From: JAMLHH01 sp964653095
GTDB taxonomy: Bacteria; Bacteroidota; Bacteroidia; Chitinophagales; JADIYW01
Reading direction: 5' to 3'
DNA: 64,000 nucleotides
NCBI GenBank assembly: GCA_964653095.1
Contig: CAZZEH010000002.1
Coordinates: 62,001 to 126,000 of the forward strand
The notes below the pieces were generated by a model. The model did not search any database. It was given only the letters and a program-made list of their open reading frames with translations, and was not told where the DNA came from. A program made the position numbers and the translations under genes. Below, piece after piece: positions 1-7,965 of this stretch; the stretch's first letter is position 1, and the number at the start of each line of letters is the position of its first letter.

Positions 1-277
1 GCACATCGTCAAACTCTTTGCTCTTTGCAAACTGAGCTTTTACATAAGGACACAAAGGAATGATTTTAAGACTTTCTGTACGTGCAAACTCAATTGCGTA
101 TAAAAACAGCTTTTTTGCAAGTCCTTTCCCGCCAAATGCTTCATCAATGCCGGTGTGGTCTATGATGAACCGCTCTTCTCCTGCCCAGGTGAAAGTCATT
201 TCCCCGGCATATAAATCATTTTCATAAATAACAAAACGTCCCTTTTTTCCGTTGTCTTCTTTTTCAATTCTGACCAT
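1..277 (-). CDS. GNAT family N-acetyltransferase, C-terminal end cut by window edge
   Basis: The first 92 codons of a minus-strand gene can be read from ATG at 275-277 to the window edge with no stop, so the C-terminus is missing. The product is a small Gcn5-related acetyltransferase of the YidJ/NATD1-like type. It shows a glycine-rich acetyl-CoA loop (FGGKGLA, residues 48-54) followed by an amphipathic helix, and then the PLCPYVKAQF stretch (about residues 74-83) typical of this short subfamily. The substrate is unknown. The family normally has about 90-110 residues, so only a few are lost. Family assignment is fairly sure; the role is not. Confidence 0.75.
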   Translation of the reverse strand, partial: MVRIEKEDNGKKGRFVIYENDLYAGEMTFTWAGEERFIIDHTGIDEAFGGKGLAKKLFLYAIEFARTESLKIIPLCPYVKAQFAKSKEFDDV

Positions 278-579
278 AATCCTTTTTTTAGAAATAATAA
301 ATTTAATGTTGTTTAGTTAAAGATCTTGAGAAATGATAAGATGCTTCCAAATCGATAAACGTTCGACTGAGCTCACGTCGAAGGCTCACTGACCACAGCA
401 TGACAATTATCGTGCAAAATGAATGGATTCAAGTTATCTGCCAAGGCGAATCTAAAAGCCATCCATTTTGCAAACTAAGTGACATTGAATAATAAATAGT
501 ACTTTATTGCAAATTTTTCTGTACCCCCATTTTTCATTCTCTCCCGATAGCTATCGGGATTTCAACTTTCCATTTTCCA
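278..579. other. Gene-free gap with two short palindromic sequences
   Basis: No open reading frame of note occurs between the acetyltransferase start and the NmrA-like gene stop. Two palindromic stretches are visible. At 362-382, TTCGAC and GTCGAA flank TGAGCTCA and could fold into a hairpin. At 542-559 lies an 18-bp perfect palindrome that is identical to the one in the repeat family at 7.8-13.2 kb. The latter is 21 bp beyond the stop of the minus-strand NmrA-like gene, so it may act as its transcript end, but no clear U-tract follows. Confidence 0.5.
542..559. repeat. 18-bp perfect palindrome TCCCGATAGCTATCGGGA, solitary copy
   Basis: The same 18 bases occur at 7808-7825, 9403-9420, 10839-10856 and 13140-13157, always inside the intergenic repeat family there. 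Here the palindrome stands alone, without the 7-bp-unit arms. It lies just downstream of the minus-strand NmrA-like gene, so it could serve as a simple 3'-end hairpin or be a leftover of the repeat. Confidence 0.7.
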
Positions 580-1449
580 TTACATAAACTGTTCTCTGTA
601 ATCTTTGGCGAAATCTACCACATTACGAGGTTCACGCCCTAATATTTTACGTACATCTTCCGATACGCGGGCAGTTGCTCCTCCGGCTTTCTGATACGCG
701 GCCAGTGCGAGGTAAGAGTCTATCATCTTTGTGCTGATGCCTTGTTTTTCCATCCGTGCACGCATTTCCTCCATAGACAAAGATTTGTAAGTCACCGGTT
801 TTCCGGTAGCTTGTGTCAGCGCATCTGCCAACTCCGCATAACCGACAGCCACTCCACTAGTCAGTACATATTTTTTACCTTGGTGCTTTTCAGGATGTAA
901 TAATGCTTCTGCCCCCACGGCAGCGATATCGCGTGCGTCTATGAAGGGCACTTTTCCGTCACCCACGGCGGCATATATCGTCCCTTCTTCCCGAACGGTT
1001 TCAGCGACTTCGCCCAGCCAGTTTTGCATGAAAGCGTGCGGACGCAAAATAGTCCAGGTCATAGAAGACTCTTCTAGTGCCTGTTCTGCTTCCCAATGCT
1101 CATAAGCGAGGGGGCTTTTAGTCCGCGGCGTGGCGCCCAAAGCAGACAGTTTGACTACGTGTTTTACGCCTAATTTTTCTGCTGCACGAATGATTTCTAT
1201 CTGAGTTTTTCCAAATCCCGGACGATTACCTGTCAGTAAAAAGAGTCGGTCGGTACCTGCCAATGTTGCTTCCAATAAGTTGGAGTCGTTCACATCTGCC
1301 TGCAACCAAACCACACCCGGCAGTTTTCTTGCTCTTTCAAAATTTCTCAATACAGCTCTGACGGCTGTACCGGAAGCAGACAACAAGTTGATCAATTCGT
1401 TTCCGATGGTACCTGTGCTTCCAATAACGGTCATTGTGTTCTTTTTCAT
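580..1449 (-). CDS. NmrA-like NAD(P)-binding oxidoreductase (QOR2/YtfG type)
   Basis: This 289-residue cytosolic protein belongs to the atypical short-chain dehydrogenase group NmrA/HSCARG/quinone oxidoreductase 2. The N-terminus has the dinucleotide-binding glycine pattern GSTGTIG (residues 10-16) after a hydrophobic beta strand, and the body contains the ALGA and LRPHAFMQNW stretches usual for the family. Length matches the family (280-300). Such proteins bind NADP(H) and act as quinone reductases or redox-sensing regulators; the substrate cannot be told here. The start ATG at 1449 lies 145 bp from the divergent SnoaL-like gene, so the two may share a control region, but no operator is obvious. 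Confidence 0.8.
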   Translation of the reverse strand: MKKNTMTVIGSTGTIGNELINLLSASGTAVRAVLRNFERARKLPGVVWLQADVNDSNLLEATLAGTDRLFLLTGNRPGFGKTQIEIIRAAEKLGVKHVVKLSALGATPRTKSPLAYEHWEAEQALEESSMTWTILRPHAFMQNWLGEVAETVREEGTIYAAVGDGKVPFIDARDIAAVGAEALLHPEKHQGKKYVLTSGVAVGYAELADALTQATGKPVTYKSLSMEEMRARMEKQGISTKMIDSYLALAAYQKAGGATARVSEDVRKILGREPRNVVDFAKDYREQFM

Positions 1450-1594
1450 AATTATATATTTTATGACCCCAAATTACTTTTTCTTTTATGCATGTGCATT
1501 GACCTAAGTTAAGAAGTGGGAATCGGAAGTAATGAACCTACATCAATGCAGGAGAGCAATAAATCGACTATTTTACAACTAAAAACAGTGAATC

Positions 1595-2095
1595 ATGAAA
1601 AAACACACACCAGTACACGACCCTCAACAAATTCCTTATCGTTTTATGGAGGCCTGGAATCGGTATGACCCGGACGGAATAGCTGATTTGTTTTATGAAA
1701 TAGCTGATTTTGTTAATGTTACCGGAAAATGGTGGGACAACAAAACCGATATTTGGAAAGCACATGATTTCGGTTTGCGTGTTATTTTTCAGCACTCGAG
1801 GTTAGAGGTCTTAAAGGTAAAAGTCAAAATGCCGACTGAAAATATTGCTGTTGTCCACGCACAAATCAGAATAGTGGGGCAGACCGAAAATGAAGGTGCG
1901 GAAGCAGGTGAAAGGCGCACGATGTTTCTTTTTGTCGCCAAAAAAGAAGGAGAGGAATGGTTAGTCGTATCCGCACAAAATACCGACATCACTGGTGAGC
2001 AGACCAATATCAGAGACGAAGACGGTAAGTTGCGGTCAGTCAGTTACAGAGAAAGAATTACGGGGGCTGGCAAAGATTTGAAAGGTAAGAAGTGA
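1595..2095 (+). CDS. SnoaL-like / SgcJ-EcaC family protein (DUF4440-type)
   Basis: This 166-residue protein reads as a single NTF2-like cone fold. An N-terminal helix carries the YRFMEAWNRYDPDGIADLFY pattern, common at the start of SgcJ/EcaC and SnoaL-like proteins, and beta strands follow with VVHAQIRIVGQ and TMFLFVAKKEGEEWLVVSAQNTDI. The family includes polyketide cyclases, steroid isomerases and many proteins of unknown substrate. No catalytic set is clear enough to assign a reaction. There is no signal peptide. It is divergent from the NmrA-like reductase, and its 3' end converges on the DsrE-like gene 38 bp away. Confidence 0.7.
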   Translation: MKKHTPVHDPQQIPYRFMEAWNRYDPDGIADLFYEIADFVNVTGKWWDNKTDIWKAHDFGLRVIFQHSRLEVLKVKVKMPTENIAVVHAQIRIVGQTENEGAEAGERRTMFLFVAKKEGEEWLVVSAQNTDITGEQTNIRDEDGKLRSVSYRERITGAGKDLKGKK

Positions 2096-2133
2096 GGGAA
2101 CTTTCTGAAAGAGACAAATTTGCAATCGGAAAA

Positions 2134-2577
2134 TTATCCGGCTTCTATAACATTATAGCCTTTATCTCTGAGTTCAAACATATAAATCCAGGCGTTTGGA
2201 GTGATCTCTATTCTTTCGTCCAAATCCTCCTTTTTGACTCCGAGAAAATCCATTGCTTTTTTGCAAAGAACTGTTTTGACTCCGAGTTCAGCTGCTTTTT
2301 TTACAGTTTCCAAAAGAGATTCGTCTTCTGCAAGCTCTTTGACCAATTTGCCGGTTACTACTATTTCAAACTGATACCCTTTTTTCTCCACCTGCAATTC
2401 CTGCGCGGTCAGTACCGCCATTCGGTAATGTCTTGCGTTGTTAATCATTACCGCAAATTGAGTGGAAGTTCCGGAGTATTCAATCGGCTCGGGATTAGTG
2501 TGCTGCGCAAATAGGTTGGCAGAAGCGGTCATCATGAACAACATCGCTATCCATGTAAAAAGTATTTTTGCTTTCAT
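2134..2577 (-). CDS. DsrE-family protein with signal peptide
   Basis: The product is a 147-residue DsrE/DsrF-like protein. The ATG at 2577 is preferred over a start at 2634 because it opens a clean signal peptide (KILFTWIAMLFMMTASANLFAQ) and avoids overlap with the upstream gene. The mature part shows the DsrE pattern: a QFAVMINNARHYRMA helix after strand one and a single cysteine in VLCKKAMDFLG near residue 110. DsrE folds handle sulfur relay or bind small ligands. It lies 26 bp downstream of a sulfide:quinone oxidoreductase and is probably cotranscribed, which supports a role in periplasmic sulfide or sulfane-sulfur handling (inference). Confidence 0.75.
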   Translation of the reverse strand: MKAKILFTWIAMLFMMTASANLFAQHTNPEPIEYSGTSTQFAVMINNARHYRMAVLTAQELQVEKKGYQFEIVVTGKLVKELAEDESLLETVKKAAELGVKTVLCKKAMDFLGVKKEDLDERIEITPNAWIYMFELRDKGYNVIEAG

Positions 2578-2603
2578 CTTATTATCTATTTTTTGGTTTA
2601 TAA

Positions 2604-3860
2604 TTACATTCTGCCTTTTATCATTTGATTCCAATACATAAAGGGCAACATATATTTCTTAAGCATCCACAATCTCCAATGCTCTTTGTGACTGCTGAAA
2701 ACCAGCATAAACTTCATCATTGGATCCGGAGTAAATTCGTTTTTATAATTAAATTCTGCCAACGCCATTTTCCCGTACCCCGTAATCAAAGGGCAGGAAG
2801 AGTAGCCGTCGTAAGACTTGTTATCCGCTTCTTTCCCCTGTAACAGTTTCAGAATATTATCCACAATGACCGGAGCCTGCTTTCTGATTGCTGCACCTGT
2901 CTTGGCCGTAGGCAGAGCCGCGACATCCCCCACGCCAAATACGTTTTGATAAGTTTTATGCTGTAAGCTGTTGATATCGACATCTAACCAGCCTTCTGCG
3001 TTAATCAGTTTGGATTTTTTTATTACTGCGGGGACAGTCTGAGGCGGCGCCAAATGCATAAAATTAAAAGGTATTTCAACCACTGAATTTTCGTGATAAA
3101 CAATGCCCATCGCAGAATCTTTTGCTTTGTCAAGTGCAATTTCATCATTCATTATTTTAAAAAATGCTGTTTTCTTTTCTGTGTCGATTTTGATAGGATT
3201 GTGAAACGGCTTGAAATGAATCTGATATCTGTCTATGACTTTCTCTAAGGTTTCCTTAATCTCTTTTACCGGGAAAATGACTCCTGACGGCGTAGGGAAA
3301 AGTATAGAGGTTTCCCCGCTTAAGTTTTGCTTGCGAATATAATCTGCCGCCATATACATGGCCTTCTGCGGTGCGCCACCACATTTAAACGGTGTGGAAG
3401 GCTGTGTGAAAATGGCATTGCCTTTCTTAAACTGTTGCAGGTTTTCCCAAGTGTATTCCGGATTGATGTAATTGCTGCAAACTACACCTTTGTCAACTGC
3501 CTCTTTAAGTCCTTCAATTTGTGATAAGTCATTGACGACTCCGGTAGCCACTATTAAATAATCATAAGTTACAAAACCCGACTTTTGCATTTCTACTTTA
3601 TTTTCATCCGGTAAAATCTGCGTAGCTTGATCTTTTATCCAAGATGTGTTTTTGGGAATGACAGTAGATTGCGGTCTGAGAGCATTTTTCATTTTATACG
3701 TACCCGCGCCTATTAAAGATGATGCCGGCTGATAATAATGCGTGTCTGAAGGTTCAATGATTGCAATGGATATATCTTTGTTTTTATTGCGCAAACGGGA
3801 GGCTGTCATTATCCCGCCTGTTCCACCTCCGATAACGACTACCTGAAAATGTTTATTCAT
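2604..3860 (-). CDS. sqr: Sulfide:quinone oxidoreductase, eukaryotic (SQOR) type
   Basis: This 418-residue FAD protein oxidises sulfide and passes electrons to the membrane quinone. It opens with the Rossmann motif GGGTGGIMTASRL (from residue 11), has the ATG motif near 106 and the FAD-contact VFGVGD motif near 310. Three conserved cysteines are visible: C128, C160 (in CGGAPQKAMYM) and C356 (in SSCPLITGYGKMALAEF). The last two contexts and the C-terminal hydrophobic PFMYWNQMIKG closely resemble mitochondrial SQOR, so this is the type II clade rather than the classic bacterial Sqr. The C-terminal helices would give peripheral membrane attachment. It forms a pair with the DsrE-family gene downstream. 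Confidence 0.88.
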   Translation of the reverse strand: MNKHFQVVVIGGGTGGIMTASRLRNKNKDISIAIIEPSDTHYYQPASSLIGAGTYKMKNALRPQSTVIPKNTSWIKDQATQILPDENKVEMQKSGFVTYDYLIVATGVVNDLSQIEGLKEAVDKGVVCSNYINPEYTWENLQQFKKGNAIFTQPSTPFKCGGAPQKAMYMAADYIRKQNLSGETSILFPTPSGVIFPVKEIKETLEKVIDRYQIHFKPFHNPIKIDTEKKTAFFKIMNDEIALDKAKDSAMGIVYHENSVVEIPFNFMHLAPPQTVPAVIKKSKLINAEGWLDVDINSLQHKTYQNVFGVGDVAALPTAKTGAAIRKQAPVIVDNILKLLQGKEADNKSYDGYSSCPLITGYGKMALAEFNYKNEFTPDPMMKFMLVFSSHKEHWRLWMLKKYMLPFMYWNQMIKGRM

Positions 3861-4165
3861 GATCCTTCAGTTTAATTCCCTTTAATTTATTTAAAATTTT
3901 TCAATTGTATCCTATCTGTATCGATAGGTAATGTATTCAGCCCTTTAAAGTTCATTTTGCTATGGTTTCCCTCAAATTTGAGCAAATTACGTTCACTTTT
4001 GTTTTGAATGGATTAGATAACAGACCACAAACCGCGAGTGGCACTAATAAGGTGATGGCTGATTACAGGAACGAGACTTTTTATTTCGTTAGGAGTGATT
4101 ATCTTTTATTTGAAAATGAAAGGGGCTGCCCATTCGAACAGCCCCTTGAGATATGTATTTGAACC
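3861..4165. other. Gene-free gap containing a minus-strand terminator
   Basis: About 305 bp separate the sqr start from the stop of the first acyl-CoA dehydrogenase, both on the minus strand. A strong hairpin occurs at 4120-4147. The remainder must hold the sqr promoter, but no clear TAnnTTTG element reading leftward into sqr was recognised. The short open frame on the plus strand here (3962-4162) has no recognisable domain and runs through the terminator, so it is not taken as a gene. Confidence 0.5.
4120..4147 (-). terminator. Rho-independent terminator after the acyl-CoA dehydrogenase pair
   Basis: AGGGGCTG (4121-4128) pairs with CAGCCCCT (4139-4146), and one A-T pair extends the stem to nine base pairs. 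On the minus strand the stem is followed by TTTCATTTTC. It lies 19 bp past the stop of the 4166-5674 gene and ends the dehydrogenase transcription unit. Confidence 0.85.
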
Positions 4166-5674
4166 TTACAGTCGTTTAAACAGTCCGCCAAAGCTCATCA
4201 TACTCATAATGTCGCTGACTTTAACTTTACCCGTCATAAAGGCTTCCTGCGGATTGATGGTGCCGTTTTCTACTGCTACGTAGGTCTCATCGTCGGTTTC
4301 CACCAAACAGTTGGCTTCTCCCTGTAATCCTTCGGTAATGCTAAGCTCACCATTATCAATCTTCACGGTGTATTGTTTGGATGTAAAGCTGAAGTGCATA
4401 ATTAGATTTTTACCGGATGCTTTTTCCTTTTTAAATCGATCGGGAAGGGTAGCAAAAATCTCTTCTACTGTTTGTGGCTGGGACTTAGAGTCATTGTCAG
4501 ATTCTGCCCGGTTATAATTTACATCGTCAATCACCATTTTTGCGATAATTTCCCGCATAATTTCGGAAGTTCCTCCGCCAATGGTACCGATACGACTGTC
4601 CCGGAAGCCTCTAGCGATTTTGTATTCCTCCATATATCCGTAACCTCCAAAGAATTGCAGACACTGATACATACACTTGTCTGCCAGTTCGGATGCCAAA
4701 AGTTTGGACATAGAACTTTCTTTTACTGCATAAAGTCCATCGGCGTGCATGCGGCAGGTTTGCAGTACAAAAGTTTTGGTCATTTCGATTTCGGACGCCA
4801 ATTGAGCGACTCTGTGCCGTAAGACCTGAAATTTGTTGATAGATCGTCCAAAGGCTTTTCTTTCACTCATGTATTTGAGAGAATATTCTAACACGGACTC
4901 GCAGGCTGAGTAACCCATAATTGCTCCTGCAAGACGCTCTAATTGCAACCCGCCCATTAAATAATAAAAGCCTTTTCCTTCTTCACCCAAAAGATTTTCT
5001 ACCGGTACTTTGACATCATCAAAATGAATTTCTGCCGTGTCGGACGAATGCCATCCTAATTTTTTTAGTTTTGTACGGGAAATTCCTTCACTTTCTAAAT
5101 CTACTACAATCAGACTGACACCTGCCGGACCTGCATCTGGATTGGTCTTACATACTAAAACGATGTAATTCCCGTAATAGCCGTTGGTAATAAATGTTTT
5201 GGAACCGTTGATAATATAATGGTCTCCCTGCCTGATGGCTTTGGTCTGAATATTTTGTACGTCACTGCCTGCACCCGGCTCGGTAATTCCTATACAGGCG
5301 ATATAGTCTCCTGCAATTGCGGGTTCGAGATATTTCTTTTTCAGGAATTCAGAACCGTGCTGAAATACATAGGTCGTGGACATGCAGACCTGTACTGCAG
5401 CAGTGATGGCAAACCCGCCGGAAAAAACTTTGCAGATTTCTTCCAGCATGACGACATTGTAAAAAAAGTCGAGATTGCTGCCGCCGTACTCTTCGGGATA
5501 ATTCAGTCCGAAGTAGCCCATTTCTCCAAATTTCTTCCAGAATTCCCGATCAATTTTACCTGCTTCTTCCCATCGGTCGATATGTGGAAGGGCTTCTTTT
5601 TGAAGAAAATCACTTAATGAATCGCGAAACATTTCGTGTTCCTCTGTAAAATAATACTTTGTGATGTTGCTCAT
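4166..5674 (-). CDS. Acyl-CoA dehydrogenase with C-terminal SCP2-like domain (copy 1)
   Basis: This 502-residue flavoprotein has a complete acyl-CoA dehydrogenase core (about 1-385) and an added C-terminal domain of about 100 residues that matches the free SCP2-like protein at 54796-55116. Dehydrogenase marks are TEPGAGSD (131-138), the AFGRSINKFQVLRHRVA helix and CLQFFGGYGYMEEY. The usual MCAD-type glutamate position near the end reads IGGGTSE, so it lacks that Glu. A Glu is instead present in LQLERL (E246), the site used by isovaleryl-CoA and long-chain dehydrogenases. This suggests a branched-chain acyl-CoA substrate. It lies 26 bp downstream of its paralogue and is clearly cotranscribed with it. 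Confidence 0.9.
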   Translation of the reverse strand: MSNITKYYFTEEHEMFRDSLSDFLQKEALPHIDRWEEAGKIDREFWKKFGEMGYFGLNYPEEYGGSNLDFFYNVVMLEEICKVFSGGFAITAAVQVCMSTTYVFQHGSEFLKKKYLEPAIAGDYIACIGITEPGAGSDVQNIQTKAIRQGDHYIINGSKTFITNGYYGNYIVLVCKTNPDAGPAGVSLIVVDLESEGISRTKLKKLGWHSSDTAEIHFDDVKVPVENLLGEEGKGFYYLMGGLQLERLAGAIMGYSACESVLEYSLKYMSERKAFGRSINKFQVLRHRVAQLASEIEMTKTFVLQTCRMHADGLYAVKESSMSKLLASELADKCMYQCLQFFGGYGYMEEYKIARGFRDSRIGTIGGGTSEIMREIIAKMVIDDVNYNRAESDNDSKSQPQTVEEIFATLPDRFKKEKASGKNLIMHFSFTSKQYTVKIDNGELSITEGLQGEANCLVETDDETYVAVENGTINPQEAFMTGKVKVSDIMSMMSFGGLFKRL

Positions 5675-5700
5675 TTTAGATTAGTTTTATTGATTTATAA

Positions 5701-7206
5701 TTATTTTAATTTTTTAAACAGTCCTCCCATTTTCATCATGACTTCCAGATTGGAGACCTGCACTTTTCCGCTCATAAATGCCTGTTGCGGATTGAGCTGT
5801 CCGGTTTCTAACTGTATGTAGGTGTCGTCGTCAGTGGTAATTATATTGTCTGCGACTCCGTGCAGCCCGTTTTTTATTTCAATATCCTCATTGTCAATCA
5901 AAACAGTGTATTGGTCTGAAGTAAATTGGAACTGAATATTGAGTGAAATACCGGCAGATTTATCTTTTCTGAATCTTTGCGGTAATGTGGTGATAATGTC
6001 CCTGACAGATAATTTTTGTACAGTGGAATTTCGGCTGTTTTCTCCGTAGGATACATCGTCTATAATCATTTTAGCGATAATCTCACACATAATTTCAGAT
6101 GTGCCACCGCCGATAGTACCCAATCGGGCATCCCGAAACGCTCTCGCCATTTTGTACTCTTCCATATATCCGTAACCGCCAAAACATTGTAAACACTCAT
6201 AGACTATCCTGTCGGTCAGTTCGGTTGAGCGGAGTTTGGCCATTGAAGCTTCTTTTACACAATACACTCCTTCGCTGTACATCCTGCAGATATTGTATGT
6301 AAAAGCGGTACAGGCTGCAAGTTCAGCACTCATTTGAGCGATTCGGTGTCGGAGTACCTGAAATTTGTTGATAGGTCTCCCGAAAGCTTTTCTTTCGCTC
6401 ATATACTGCAGGGTATATTGAATCGCATATTCACAGGCAGCATTGGAAGCAATTGCCAGAGTCAGCCTTTCCAGTTCAAAACGCTGCATGATATAGTAAA
6501 AACCTTTGTTTTCTTCCCCGAGAAGGTTTTCAGCGGGTACTCTCACATTGTCAAAAGCAATTTCAGCCGTATCGGAAGCTTTCCAACCCAGTTTATCCAA
6601 TTTATGTTTGGTAATGCCGGGCGTATCCATATCTACTACGATTAGGCTGATACCTCCCGAACGGGCTTCCAGATTGGTTTTGCAGGCCACAACCAAATAA
6701 TCGGCATAGACACCGTTAGTGATAAAGCATTTCGAACCGTTTATAACATAATAATCGCCCTCTTTTACGGCAGTGGTCAGAATACCTGCCACGTCCGACC
6801 CGGTAAAAGGTTCTGTAACTGCAAGTCCTCCGTGGATTTCTCCGGCAATTCCCGGGCGCAGATATTTCTCTTTCAAAAAATTACTTCCTGATTTGTGAAT
6901 ATGTTGAAGTGACAGATAAGGGTGTGCGGTAATGGATGCCCCAAAACCTGCGGAATTACATTTGCTTACTTCTTCCATAAACACTACATCATGCCAAAAG
7001 TCAAGTCCAAGACCTCCATATTCTTCGGGGAGAGAAAGCCCGAAATATCCCATGTCGCCGAATTTCTTCCAGATATCATGGGGTAATTCTCCATTTTCTT
7101 CCCATTCGTCCACGTATGGAACAACTTCTTTATCGAGATAGTCTCTCAACGATTTTCGGAAGAGTTCGTGTTCTTCCGTAAAGAAATACTGACTGATGTT
7201 GCTCAT
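5701..7206 (-). CDS. Acyl-CoA dehydrogenase with C-terminal SCP2-like domain (copy 2)
   Basis: A 501-residue paralogue of the next gene with the same two-domain layout: a dehydrogenase core, then an SCP2-like tail (about 400-501; TLPQRFRKDKS, LNPQQAFMSGKVQVSNL). TEPFTGSD, RAFRDARLGTIGGGTSE and LQCFGGYGYMEEY are present. The catalytic base is again predicted to be the Glu in FELERL (about residue 245), as in isovaleryl-CoA dehydrogenase, with glycine at the MCAD position. The pair may form a heteromer or split substrate range; the sequence cannot decide. Its upstream region carries the palindrome CAATGCATGCATTG at 7284-7297, a likely operator. ETF would be the electron acceptor but is not in this window. 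Confidence 0.9.
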   Translation of the reverse strand: MSNISQYFFTEEHELFRKSLRDYLDKEVVPYVDEWEENGELPHDIWKKFGDMGYFGLSLPEEYGGLGLDFWHDVVFMEEVSKCNSAGFGASITAHPYLSLQHIHKSGSNFLKEKYLRPGIAGEIHGGLAVTEPFTGSDVAGILTTAVKEGDYYVINGSKCFITNGVYADYLVVACKTNLEARSGGISLIVVDMDTPGITKHKLDKLGWKASDTAEIAFDNVRVPAENLLGEENKGFYYIMQRFELERLTLAIASNAACEYAIQYTLQYMSERKAFGRPINKFQVLRHRIAQMSAELAACTAFTYNICRMYSEGVYCVKEASMAKLRSTELTDRIVYECLQCFGGYGYMEEYKMARAFRDARLGTIGGGTSEIMCEIIAKMIIDDVSYGENSRNSTVQKLSVRDIITTLPQRFRKDKSAGISLNIQFQFTSDQYTVLIDNEDIEIKNGLHGVADNIITTDDDTYIQLETGQLNPQQAFMSGKVQVSNLEVMMKMGGLFKKLK

Positions 7207-7283
7207 TTTACTTAGTGTTAATTATAGTGGTTAATAAGTTTTTATTTTGACAGCTTTGAAGATATCATTTCTCAAGCGAAAAT

Positions 7284-7297
7284 CAATGCATGCATTG
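7284..7297. promoter_or_regulatory. Candidate operator CAATGCATGCATTG upstream of the dehydrogenase pair
   Basis: A perfect 14-bp palindrome lies 78 bp upstream of the ATG of the 5701-7206 gene. The same 14 bases occur at 32915-32928, within a 20-bp perfect palindrome, upstream of another lipid-metabolism candidate. Two independent copies before genes argue for a dimeric repressor site. No regulator gene is present in the window. Confidence 0.55.
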
Positions 7298-7454
7298 CAA
7301 AGGATAAAATACTTTTTTGGTGAGTTTCTGAATGCAGGAATGATTGAATCCAAAATTGTATTTAGAAATATTAGTTTCAGTTACCCTTGCTATTCAACTA
7401 ATCACTTTGCCATCTGATTCTCTTTTCTGATATATCCTGAATATGTGATTTTTT

Positions 7455-7775
7455 CTAATGATCTATTGACAACACCATTCTCAGTAAATGAGAACTGAAA
7501 TTTTTACCCAAAGTATCCATTCTCATAGAGCGGGAAGCACCGCCATCCAAAGCCTCATGGCAGACGAAATTGAGGGATTCCAAAGCGTCCCATTCGTATC
7601 TGTCCACCTTGCCTTTGATAAGCGGGCCGAAATGTTCTTTAACTATTTCGGCAGTCAGGTGTTTTTTCAATATTTCATAATCGGCAGGTGTTTTAGCCAT
7701 TACGCCGATGTTGCAAACGTTATTCTTGTCACCGCTTCTTGCGGAGGCTATGTCAATGATTTTTATTGTTTTCAT
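7455..7775 (-). CDS. AtuA-related small subunit (AtuA C-terminal-like domain)
   Basis: This 106-residue protein starts with KTIKIIDIASARSGDKNNVCNIGV and contains the VKEHFGPLIKGKVDRYE and DGGASRSMR stretches that correspond to the C-terminal ferredoxin-like domain of long AtuA proteins. The ATG at 7775 is used. A longer frame back to 7832 reads through the 18-bp palindrome of the repeat element and is not credible. The gene follows the separate AtuA large part across repeat element E1, so the two probably form one two-subunit enzyme. AtuA is required for acyclic terpene utilisation in Pseudomonas, but its reaction is not known. Confidence 0.8.
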   Translation of the reverse strand: MKTIKIIDIASARSGDKNNVCNIGVMAKTPADYEILKKHLTAEIVKEHFGPLIKGKVDRYEWDALESLNFVCHEALDGGASRSMRMDTLGKNFSSHLLRMVLSIDH

Positions 7776-7790
7776 GGTTTTTGTTTTATT

Positions 7791-7965
7791 GACCACGGAC
7801 GACAGACTCCCGATAGCTATCGGGAAGACCACAGTTTTGCAAGTGATTAGTTTCTGAAGCCTTGTTGTGGCTGTTTATTTATCTAATTCATAATTTTTCA
7901 AATTCATATTAAAAGGTTGTCTGCGAATTAAGTACCGTCGTCTGTCGTCCGTTGTCCGCCGTCTA
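7791..7965 (-). repeat. Intergenic repeat element E1 (inverted 7-bp-unit arms, short copy)
   Basis: The whole gap between the two AtuA genes is one element. The left arm GACCACGGACGACAGAC (from 7791) leads into the 18-bp palindrome at 7808-7825 and then GACCACAGTTTTGCAAGTG. The right arm (7937-7963) is built of degenerate YGTNGTC heptamers and is roughly the reverse complement of the left arm. Between them, on the minus strand, is a tiny frame reading MNLKNYELDK-stop. The right arm overlaps the stop codon of the AtuA gene (7963-7965), and the left arm ends 15 bp before the ATG of the small subunit. Confidence 0.85.

Noticed and set aside
2092..2514. Plus-strand 140-codon frame
   Set aside because: It is antisense to the DsrE-family gene, which has a signal peptide and family motifs; the plus-strand product has no recognisable feature.
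3962..4283. Small plus-strand frames after sqr
   Set aside because: They run over a strong terminator hairpin and have no domain or ribosome binding site.
7776..7832. Longer start (to 7832) for the AtuA small subunit
   Set aside because: The added residues are a translation of the 18-bp palindrome and repeat arm; a normal ATG at 7775 starts the conserved domain.
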